Part shown: one piece after another, positions 35,932-44,800 of the stretch
Layout of the letters: every line of letters starts with the position of its first letter
How positions within the stretch are numbered: the stretch's first letter is position 1
Made by a program: the position numbers and the translations under genes
The notes under the pieces: generated by a model
What the model was told of the DNA's origin: nothing
The model's database searches: none
The model's input: only the letters and a program-made list of their open reading frames with translations
DNA from: Chryseobacterium sp. Leaf180
GTDB lineage: Bacteria > Bacteroidota > Bacteroidia > Flavobacteriales > Weeksellaceae
Assembly (NCBI RefSeq): GCF_001424585.1
Contig: NZ_LMPJ01000013.1
Coordinates: 21,537 to 85,536 of the forward strand
DNA: 64,000 nucleotides
Direction of reading: 5' to 3'

Positions 35932-36450
35932 ATGGAAAAACAATTACTGATAGAATGCCAGCGGAACGACCGCAATGCCCAGCGGAAAGTTTACGAGAAA
36001 ATGGCGGGCAAGCTGTACTCAGTCTGCAAACGCTATCTGAAAAATGATGAAGACATCGAAGAAGTATTGGCCGATACGTTCTATAAAATTTTCACAAAGC
36101 TGAATCAACTTCAGAATCATGAAATTTTCGAAGCCTGGGCAAGAAAAATTGCGGTAAATGAATGTTTGCAGAAGCTTAGAAGTATGAAAGCGATTGAAAT
36201 TTCTCTGGATGAAGATTTTGTGGAATCTACAGGCTCTCCAACAGACAGTATTTCGTTTGAAAAAGACATTCTGAAGCTGCTGAATTTTCTTCCTGAAGGC
36301 TGCAGAGCGATTTTCAATCTGTTTGCGATTGAAGGTTATCCTCACAAAGAAATTGCGACTATGCTTTCCATCAGCGAGGGAACATCAAAATCCCAACTCA
36401 ATTTTGCGCGGAAAAAACTTCAGGAACTTCTGGTTAATCACAACATTTAA
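35932..36450 (+). CDS. ECF-type RNA polymerase sigma factor
   Basis: 172 residues with sigma region 2 (LLIECQRNDRNAQRKVYEKMAGKLYSVCKRYLKNDEDIEEVLADTFYKIF) and region 4 (LNFLPEGCRAIFNLFAIEGYPHKEIATMLSISEGTSKSQLNFARKKLQ), joined by a short linker; no region 1 or 3. It directs transcription of a small regulon on release from its anti-sigma factor. The gene 12 bp downstream encodes a protein with an anti-sigma-like cytoplasmic N-terminus and one membrane helix, so that protein is the probable partner. Confidence 0.93.
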   Translation: MEKQLLIECQRNDRNAQRKVYEKMAGKLYSVCKRYLKNDEDIEEVLADTFYKIFTKLNQLQNHEIFEAWARKIAVNECLQKLRSMKAIEISLDEDFVESTGSPTDSISFEKDILKLLNFLPEGCRAIFNLFAIEGYPHKEIATMLSISEGTSKSQLNFARKKLQELLVNHNI

Positions 36451-36462
36451 AACTTTTACACA

Positions 36463-39018
36463 ATGGAAAACAATCACAATATAGATAAAAAATTCAATGA
36501 GGCTTCTCAGTCTGTGGAAGAACCTGCAACTTTTCCGGGTTTTGATAAGGTTTGGGCAAAAGTTGAAGAAAAATTAGATAAAAAAGAAAATAAAAAGCGA
36601 ATTGTACCAATCTGGTTTCCTTACGGAATTGCGGCGAGCTTGATTATTGGTTTGGGAGCTTTTTATTTTATTGATAAAAATGATGTTTCTGAAATTAAGA
36701 AAACTGTGATGGTTCAGAATACAGTTTCGCCTAAAGAGAATTCAGACATTCAAATAATTGATAGTACGGTAAAATATAATATTGAAAAGGAATTGAGTGT
36801 TCAAAAAGAAATTCAGAAACCTGAAGTGATAGCGTATGAATCAATAATTCCTATACCTGTAATTTCTCCAATTTACCATAATGAACAACCATCGCAGCAT
36901 TCAAATGCTGCAAAAGATCATATAACTTATATGGAACCAGACCATGACGGAGTTTTAGATAAAGATGATGAACATCAAAATATAAGAGAAGTTATTGTTT
37001 CGGGAGCTCTTGGGTTAAAGAAAAAAAGTGATGCAACAGTTGGAGCAAATCAGGTCATCGAAAGTACTTCGATAGTTCAAAGCGCCAATCCCAACGCGGT
37101 CGGTGCTTTGGCAGGAAGAGCGTCCGGAATTAGAATCAACAATTCAGGCAGAGGAAATGAGAGCAAAGTTGATTTAAATTATATTCAAGGTTCTAAAATC
37201 AACCAAATCGTAGGAAACGAAAAAGGCTATTTCGACAGTACGCCCTACAACAACAATGTATTAAATTCCCTCCGTGGAAAAGTTGGCGGTTTAGAAATTA
37301 ACTCAGGTTTCAATCAGAATATTACAATTCGTGGATCACGGGCTTTATCAGGAGCAAACCAACCTTTGATTATTGTAAATGGCGTTCCTCAAAGTGAAAA
37401 TTTTTTAAGTAAAATGGATCCCAAAAGTATTGAAAGCGTTCAGATTTTGAAAGATGCTTCTGCGACAGCTTTGTACGGAAGTCGTGCCGCCAACGGAGTT
37501 GTCGTTGTGACTACAAAAAAGCTTTCCAGAAGAGAGAAAAAAGCTTTTAAACAACTGCAGAAAGTTCAGGACAGCATCATCCGCGCAAGACAGATAACGC
37601 ATCAAAATTCTGAAGAATACGATGCTTTCGTAGAAAATCCTTTTGAACTGACAAAAAATCAGTCCGTTTCTACTTTTTCGATTGATGTTGACAAAGCGGC
37701 GTATTCTAATATTCGAAGAATGATTAACCATGGAGAATATGTCAATAAAAACGCAGTGAGAATCGAGGAAATGATTAATTATTTTAAATATGATTATCCG
37801 CAGCCAAAAAACAATCAGCCGTTTTCAATCAACACAGAATACAGTGATTCTCCCTGGAATTCTAAGCATAAATTATTGAAAATAGGCTTGCAGGGCAAAG
37901 AATTACCAATGGAAAAACTGCCGAATTCAAACTTTGTTTTTCTGATCGATGTTTCAGGTTCGATGAATGAACCCAATAAATTGCCTTTACTGAAATCGTC
38001 TTTCAAAGTGCTTCTAGATCAGCTACGGCCAACCGATAAAGTAGGAATTGTAGTTTACGCCGGAAGTGCCGGAATGATTTTGCCACCGACTTCAGCTCAA
38101 GAGAAAAATAAAATTATTGAAGCTTTAGACAAACTTCAGGCAGGCGGAAGTACGGCAGGCGGACAGGGAATTGAATTAGCGTACAAACTCGCTCAGGAAA
38201 ATTTCATTAAAGGTGGAAATAACCGTGTCATTATCGCAACTGACGGAGATTTCAACGTCGGAACATCTTCTACGGACGACCTTCAAACCTTGATTGAAGA
38301 GAAAAGAAACTCCGGCGTTTTTCTAACCTGTTTAGGTTTCGGAATGGGAAATTTTAAAGACAACCGTATGGAAACTTTATCCAACAAGGGCAACGGAAAC
38401 TATGCGTATATCGACAATATGCAGCAAGCCAATAAATTCCTACGAAAAGAATTTGCCGGAAGCATGTATGCCATCGCCAAAGACGTTAAAATTCAGATTG
38501 AGTTTAACCCTAAATATGTAAAATCATATCGTCTGATTGGCTACGAAAACCGAAAACTTAAGAATGAAGATTTCACCAACGATAAAATTGATGCAGGAGA
38601 ATTAGGAAGTGGTCACACCGTAACGGCTTTGTATGAAGTCATTCCGACAGATGTGAAATCTGAGTTTTTGCCGAAAGAATCTGATTTAAAATACACCAAA
38701 AACACAAATGATGAAAATTTTAATGATGAACTGGCAACCGTAAAATTCAGATATAAAAGACCTGATGGCGATACGAGTTCGGAAATTTTTCAGGTGGTGA
38801 AAAATTCTGATGAAAGTTTCTCGTCGGCAAGTAATGATTTTAGATTTGCTTCTGCTGTAGCTTGGTTTGGTTTGGTTTTAAGAAATTCAGATTTAATAAA
38901 AAATAAAGATTTGAAGGAGGTTGAAAAACTGGCGAAAAAAGGCAGAGGAAATGATGAGGACGGTTATAGAGCTGAATTTCTGAGACTCATTGAAGCTTAC
39001 CGAAATATGATTAAATAA
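36463..39018 (+). CDS. Anti-sigma-like membrane protein with TonB-plug and von Willebrand A (YfbK-type) domains
   Basis: 851 residues. Residues 1-45 are cytoplasmic and helical (FPGFDKVWAKVEEKLDKKENKK), like Bacteroidetes anti-sigma N-termini. One membrane helix follows at about 47-70 (IWFPYGIAASLIIGLGAFYF), with no cleavable signal. The periplasmic part has two plug-like segments: about 175-225 (REVIVSGALGLKKKSDATVG, NALAGRASGIRI-like) and about 265-350 (VRGSR.. as TIRGSRALSGANQPLIIVNG, PKSIESVQILKDASATALYG, ANGVVVVTTKK). Next comes a YfbK-type region, with a vWA domain from about 485 whose MIDAS motif is DVSGS (Asp496, Ser498, Ser500), and a C-terminal DUF3520-like part. The sigma gene is 12 bp upstream. 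Confidence 0.85.
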   Translation: MENNHNIDKKFNEASQSVEEPATFPGFDKVWAKVEEKLDKKENKKRIVPIWFPYGIAASLIIGLGAFYFIDKNDVSEIKKTVMVQNTVSPKENSDIQIIDSTVKYNIEKELSVQKEIQKPEVIAYESIIPIPVISPIYHNEQPSQHSNAAKDHITYMEPDHDGVLDKDDEHQNIREVIVSGALGLKKKSDATVGANQVIESTSIVQSANPNAVGALAGRASGIRINNSGRGNESKVDLNYIQGSKINQIVGNEKGYFDSTPYNNNVLNSLRGKVGGLEINSGFNQNITIRGSRALSGANQPLIIVNGVPQSENFLSKMDPKSIESVQILKDASATALYGSRAANGVVVVTTKKLSRREKKAFKQLQKVQDSIIRARQITHQNSEEYDAFVENPFELTKNQSVSTFSIDVDKAAYSNIRRMINHGEYVNKNAVRIEEMINYFKYDYPQPKNNQPFSINTEYSDSPWNSKHKLLKIGLQGKELPMEKLPNSNFVFLIDVSGSMNEPNKLPLLKSSFKVLLDQLRPTDKVGIVVYAGSAGMILPPTSAQEKNKIIEALDKLQAGGSTAGGQGIELAYKLAQENFIKGGNNRVIIATDGDFNVGTSSTDDLQTLIEEKRNSGVFLTCLGFGMGNFKDNRMETLSNKGNGNYAYIDNMQQANKFLRKEFAGSMYAIAKDVKIQIEFNPKYVKSYRLIGYENRKLKNEDFTNDKIDAGELGSGHTVTALYEVIPTDVKSEFLPKESDLKYTKNTNDENFNDELATVKFRYKRPDGDTSSEIFQVVKNSDESFSSASNDFRFASAVAWFGLVLRNSDLIKNKDLKEVEKLAKKGRGNDEDGYRAEFLRLIEAYRNMIK

Positions 39019-39030
39019 ATCAATCCTGAA

Positions 39031-39060
39031 AAGAAATTTCTGCGGAGATTTCTTTTTTTT
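39031..39060 (+). terminator. Terminator between the vWA protein and the barrel gene
   Basis: AAGAAATTTC and GAGATTTCTT pair around TGCG and are followed by a run of T. It probably limits, but need not abolish, read-through into the barrel gene 26 bp on. Confidence 0.7.
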
Positions 39061-39085
39061 CTCTCTATTTTTAGACATATTATTC

Positions 39086-41854
39086 ATGATGAAAAAAATC
39101 TATCTGTTTCTGCCTTTCATAGCGACAACGTTTTTGTTTGCTCAGAATTCACAGCAGTATTATTCCGGAAATTTTTTAGATAAACACAAGAAACCTAAAG
39201 CTTTTCTTAAAGTTTTTAATAAAAATACAGGTGTTTACGAGGAAACCGATGCGGAAGGTTTTGCTATTATTCCTGCACAGGTTTACGATACCTTGGTGTG
39301 GAATAATGGTAAGAATATTCAGATTGTTTACGGAGTTCAGGAACTGAAATATATTCTGGAAAGCCGTATTCCAAGAAAATCAGTTGAAGCTGTAAAATCT
39401 TTAGATTACGACAGTCTGATTACAAAACCGAAGTCAGATGAGTACAGCATTTCCAAGCCGGATTATTATCTTTCAAAAAACTCTGATTCTTACTTTTACA
39501 AAATCCGAAAACTGAAACAGAAGAACGGCGATACATTAAAAATAAAAAAGCAGGAACAGAATAAACTCAGCATCAACGGAAGTTTTAACACTTCTTTTGA
39601 GGTAAGAAACCGAAATTCTATTCCACAGACTCAAAACAGATATGTGCAGGGGAGATCTCAGAACGGAAATCTCATCTGGCGGGGTTCGGAGACCAACGAA
39701 ATATTCAGCTACGGACCGGATATTTCTACACTTGCCTACAGTTTTCTGCCTTATGATTACGATGTCAACGGTCAGTTAATTCCTGTTTCAGGAGGAATGA
39801 ATTCTGCGAAACCGTATGATAATTCTTTGTTTTCTACGACCGTAGGTTTTCACAATCAACTGCAGGTTAATGCTTTCATAAAATCCGAAGATTACAATGA
39901 AAAAGTCCGTCTTTCTTTGGATATGGGACAGCATAAAAATCAAACCTATTTTATCAGTCAGTATGACATCAACAATACATTTAAGGCTAAACTCAATGCG
40001 AATGTTTTGAAATTTAAAATTCAGGCACTTTTTGATTTTGATGAAACAAAAGCCACTAATACCAATCGGGCGGCACTTTTTAACCGTGCCTACCAGGAAT
40101 CTCTGTTAACGCCGGTTTCGTTTTCAAATCAGCAGGGAGGTTTTCTTAATAATGGTCAGCAGAGAAGTTACAGCCAGCTGGGCGATAATCCGGAATTTCT
40201 TTTTGCGCAGAACAACAGGTATAATTTCCTTTCCAATCAGAAAAAGTACAGCTTTAATATTTCCAGAATATTTGATGAATTTAATTTTAACATCAATCAG
40301 ACTTACGAAAATGACAAGTTCAGTAATTTTGATATCTACAAACCTACTACCAACGGTTTTCCAGATGGTTTGATGAATGAAAGGCTTCAGAAAAATGACC
40401 TGTACAATGCCAATATTTCTGCCAATTACTCTTTTGGCGACTATGATTTTAGAAGTACATTCAATCTGAATTTTATTTTAAATGAAAGAAAATCTGATGT
40501 TTTTCACAGTTCGCAAAACCGAAAATACCTTTACCAAAGAAGTTCGCAGGATTATATCTTTAATTACGATCTTAAATTTGATAACGGTGATTTTGAATTT
40601 GGAGTAAATCTTGGAAACTCATTTTACGTATCAAATACTTCTCTGAATAATAAATTCTGGCTTCCAAAAGCCAATGGCTATCTTCAGTTCAACAATATTT
40701 TCGACTGGAGAGGCACGCGTCTGAAATTTTTTGGTGCTTACACTACACAGAGTTCGGAACCGGATATTACCAGCTCGTTTTCATCATACGCAACCACGCA
40801 GTTTCTGGCTCAAAACGCAAGTCAGTATTTTCCGGTACGGGAGGTTGAAAGTTATAAAAATATCTCAACGGTCGATATTGCAGAATCCAAAGCAGGATTT
40901 AATTTCAATATCTACAGCAGATTCAATTTCGGAGCTGAATATTTTTCCAAAAAAATTACAAATGATCTTTTTCCGGTGTTTGAAAATGGCAGTTTGTTAC
41001 TGAAAAATCTCGCAGATCACACGTACAGCGGCGTTGAACTGAATGCTTCTCACGAGAATTTCAGGATCGCAAAAGATTTAACAATGACGAACCGTGCTTC
41101 ATTTTATAAATATCGGGATGTCGTTGATAAGGTTGCTTCAGGATACAATAATCTCGCTGTTGCAGGTTTTCAGGATGTTTACAAGACATTGACTGAAGGC
41201 GAGGTTTTGGGTGCTGTTGTCGGGAATTATTATGAAACGAATGCTGCCGGAAAAACCCTTATTGATGATTTTGGATTTCCGGTAGCATCAGACAGCAAAA
41301 AAATAATCGCAGATCCTACGCCGGATTTTGTGATGAAATTTACTCATACTTTCAACTATAAAATGTTCACGCTCGACATCAACTGGGAATGGAAAAAAGG
41401 CGGGCAACTTTGGAACGGAACTCAGGCTGTACTCGATTATTACGGTCGATCAAAGACCTCGGGCGATGACAGAAATCTTAAAAATTATGTTTTTTCGGGA
41501 GTTCATGCGAACGGAACTATTAATCAGACTCCGGTTGATTTCTACGATCCCAATCTATCCGTTTTTGAAAACCGCTGGACGAGATATGGTTACACAGGCG
41601 TTGCTGAAAGCTATGTGCAAAATGCAGATTATGTAAGAATCAATTCGGTTTCGCTGGGAGCAAAATTTGATGTCGGAAATTTCAGACGAAGTCTGGGAGT
41701 TTCTTTGTTTGTTAATAATATCCTGCTGTGGCAGGCCAATTCAGGTGTTGACCCAAGCCAGAATTTTTATGATCTGGACAGCGGTCGTGGTCTGGATTTT
41801 TTCAATCTTCCGTCGTACAAAAGTTTCGGATGCTTGGTTTCATTTCAATTTTAA
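39086..41854 (+). CDS. SusC/RagA-like outer-membrane barrel with no detectable plug domain
   Basis: 922 residues. Signal peptide (MMKKIYLFLPFIATTFLFAQ), then a carboxypeptidase-regulatory-like domain at about 22-110 (YYSGNFLDKHKKPKAFLKVFNK). A charged linker at about 110-170 (DYDSLITKPKSDEYSISK...KIKKQEQNK) leads straight into barrel strands (LSINGSFNTSFEVRNRN). The C-terminal third is classic SusC: DPTPDFVMKFTHTFNYKMFTLDINWEWKKGGQLWNGTQAVLDYYGRS, VRINSVSLGAKF and SFQF at the end. The plug blocks (PLIVVDG, IESVxVLKDAxAxALYG, GANGV) are nowhere in it. The plug-bearing alpha-2-macroglobulin gene follows after 3 bp. Confidence 0.82.
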   Translation: MMKKIYLFLPFIATTFLFAQNSQQYYSGNFLDKHKKPKAFLKVFNKNTGVYEETDAEGFAIIPAQVYDTLVWNNGKNIQIVYGVQELKYILESRIPRKSVEAVKSLDYDSLITKPKSDEYSISKPDYYLSKNSDSYFYKIRKLKQKNGDTLKIKKQEQNKLSINGSFNTSFEVRNRNSIPQTQNRYVQGRSQNGNLIWRGSETNEIFSYGPDISTLAYSFLPYDYDVNGQLIPVSGGMNSAKPYDNSLFSTTVGFHNQLQVNAFIKSEDYNEKVRLSLDMGQHKNQTYFISQYDINNTFKAKLNANVLKFKIQALFDFDETKATNTNRAALFNRAYQESLLTPVSFSNQQGGFLNNGQQRSYSQLGDNPEFLFAQNNRYNFLSNQKKYSFNISRIFDEFNFNINQTYENDKFSNFDIYKPTTNGFPDGLMNERLQKNDLYNANISANYSFGDYDFRSTFNLNFILNERKSDVFHSSQNRKYLYQRSSQDYIFNYDLKFDNGDFEFGVNLGNSFYVSNTSLNNKFWLPKANGYLQFNNIFDWRGTRLKFFGAYTTQSSEPDITSSFSSYATTQFLAQNASQYFPVREVESYKNISTVDIAESKAGFNFNIYSRFNFGAEYFSKKITNDLFPVFENGSLLLKNLADHTYSGVELNASHENFRIAKDLTMTNRASFYKYRDVVDKVASGYNNLAVAGFQDVYKTLTEGEVLGAVVGNYYETNAAGKTLIDDFGFPVASDSKKIIADPTPDFVMKFTHTFNYKMFTLDINWEWKKGGQLWNGTQAVLDYYGRSKTSGDDRNLKNYVFSGVHANGTINQTPVDFYDPNLSVFENRWTRYGYTGVAESYVQNADYVRINSVSLGAKFDVGNFRRSLGVSLFVNNILLWQANSGVDPSQNFYDLDSGRGLDFFNLPSYKSFGCLVSFQF

Positions 41855-41857
41855 ATT

Positions 41858-44800
41858 ATGAAAAGCAGATTTACACTTCATATTTCCTTTCTGATTCTTT
41901 TATTGAGCTTTCAATTGAATGCTCAGCAGAAATTCAGCGACTTCAAAAAAGAAAAAACGTACATTCAGACCAATCATGTTTTTTACAAACCTGGTGAGGA
42001 AATGTATTTTAAAATATATGTCGTTCAGGCTGAGAATCAACTTCCTGCAGATCAGTCCATGGTGGTGAATTTTGAGTTGACAGATCCCAGCGGAACGGTA
42101 GTTAAAAAAGATAAGTACGAAATTACAAACGGTCATGCCGAAGGTTATTATTACTTCGGAAATGACATGAAAGGTGGAATTTACAAGATCAGAGCCTACA
42201 CCGACTGGATGCAGAATGAAGCAGGAAAAAATGTATTTGAAAAAGAACTTACACTTCAGAAAATTGTTTCGCCAAGAATTTTAATGAAACTTGATTTTCC
42301 TAAAAAAGGGTACGGCGCAGGCGATGAGGTTCTGGCTGATTTCTCAATGCGAAGTCTGAGCAATCTTCCGATTCCCTTTTATGAAGCGGCTTTTACGGTA
42401 ATGCATCAGGGTGAAAAAATTAATGAAGGCACTTTGATTACCGATAAAGAAGGGAAATATCTGCTGAAATTTAAGCTTCCGGATGTTTTAAAATCTTCTG
42501 ATGCTTTGTTGAATATTAAAGTAGACTTTGATGGTTTTACAGAATCAATTTCGAGAAATATTCCGATTGTTTTGAATAATCTGGATTTAAAATTCATGCC
42601 TGAGGGCGGAACCTTCATCAACGGAATTGAGCAGAATGTTGCTTTTAAAGTTTTGGATGAATTTGAAAAACCGGTAGATGCAGTTTTGGGAATTTACAAT
42701 CAGAATCATCAGAAAATAACGGAAGTTTCAACCTTTAATTTTGGGATGGGAAGTTTTGTTTTTACTCCAAAAAAAGGAGAAATTTATTATGCAAAAGTTT
42801 TGAAACCGGAAAATATCGTTCAGATTTATCCATTACCGACAGCGAAAAATGATGGAATTGTTTTAAATCTTAAAAAAGAAAATCAAATCATCAGCTTAAG
42901 CATCAATTCAACTTCAGAAAGAAATGTTTTAATCTCAGGAAATTTTCGTGAGAAGGAGGTTTATTCTAAAAATTTAAGTTTAAAAAAAGGTTTAAATCAA
43001 ATTGAAATTTCAGAAAAGGAACTTCCGATTGGGATTTGCAGATTTACGGTTTCAGAAAATAATATTCCATTGGCAGAAAGAATTGTTTTCGCCAATGAAA
43101 ATAAACAAATGAAGGTGAAAGTAACTCCGGTAAAAAAGAATTATTCGCCGAGAGAAAAAGCTGTGGTCAATATTGAAACAACCGACGAAAATAACCAACC
43201 CATTCCTGCAAACCTTGCTGTAAGCGTTGTTGATGACAAATTATGGACGTATGCTGATGATAAGCAAAATCACATCCAGTCATGGCTTTTGATGGATTCT
43301 GAATTGAAAGGTAAAATTGAAAGACCACAGTTTTATTTTGATAAAAAAGAAGAGAAAGCAACGAAAAGTTTAGATTTGGTGATGCTGACGAACGGTTATC
43401 GGTATTTTGAAATGATACCGGAAGTAGTAAAATCCGGCAAATACAAATACCTTCCCGAAAAGAAAAACCCGATCTACGGAATCGTAGAAGATGAAAACAA
43501 AAAACCTGTTGCGGCAGAAGTGTACCTTTTTAGTGGTAAATCCCTTAAAAAACAAATTACATCAGACAATGGATTATTTTACTTCTCAGACCTTAATGCT
43601 GGAGAGGGAAACAGAGTGATTGCAAAGGCCTTGCAGCCAAAAAAAGAAGTGAAAATCAGATTTTTATCCTATAAACTTCAGATCAATCCTTTGGAAAAAC
43701 AAATTCTGAAAAATATTGACGTTGAAGAGATTATCAAAGACGCTGAGGTTAAAGAAAAGAAGATTTCAATTTCTCAGGGAATCGAAGAAATTATAAAAAC
43801 GCTTCCAAGTGTTAATAGTAATACTGAAATGAGTGTAGAAGAGGTTATTGTTGTCGGGGCAATAAATAGAAATAACAATTTAACGTCGGCAGTTCAAACT
43901 GTCTGGTCTGACGAGATAAATTCTACTAACGTAATTTCTGCAATAGCGGGAAAGGCATCTGGCGTAAGAATTACTGAATCTGCTGTTCCTGGACTTTCCT
44001 CGAACTCAATCGTTATTCGTGGAGCAGCAACAATTGGAAGTCAAAATGAACCTTTGTATATTATTGATGGTGTCGTCTCCAATTCTGCTGAACTGAAAAC
44101 TTTGAATCCAAAAAACATCAACGATATTTCAATATTGAAAGACGTAGCAGCGACATCATTGTATGGAAGCAGTGGAATGTCGGGAGTTGTAATTGTAAAC
44201 TCAAAAAAATATCAAAACTCTCATCTGAAGTTTGATATTACCCCAAAATCTCCATATACCATTCAAAATATTCTGCGAGACAGTCTCACAAACTACGCAT
44301 ACAGCCGAAATTTTGCCTATCCCGAATACAAAACCACCAATACAAGTTACCGCCATGATTACCGTGAAGCTTTATACTGGAATCCAATCGTAGAAACCGA
44401 CAAAAACGGAAAAGCTCAGATAGAATTTTATCAGTCTGATGCCAATTCAGCGTTCAGAATTATGACTGAAGGAATTTCTGCAAAAGGCTTGATTGGAAGA
44501 GATGAAACCACATATTCAGCCCAAAGTTTGATTTCGATTGATGCTAAAATTCCACAATATCTCACGAGAACTGATAAATTGACAATTCCGGTAGTGATCA
44601 AAAATAATTCAGCGGAAACGAAAACTTTGACACTGAATGTCATTGTTCCGAATCATATTAAACTGATTAAAGCTGACAGTTTGATTACACTAAAACCTTT
44701 GGAATCCGGAAGATTATTTTTGACGATGCAGACGGATAAACTGATTAATTCTAATATTCAGTTCGCAGTGAAATCCGGAGAATTCAGAGAAACGGTGATT

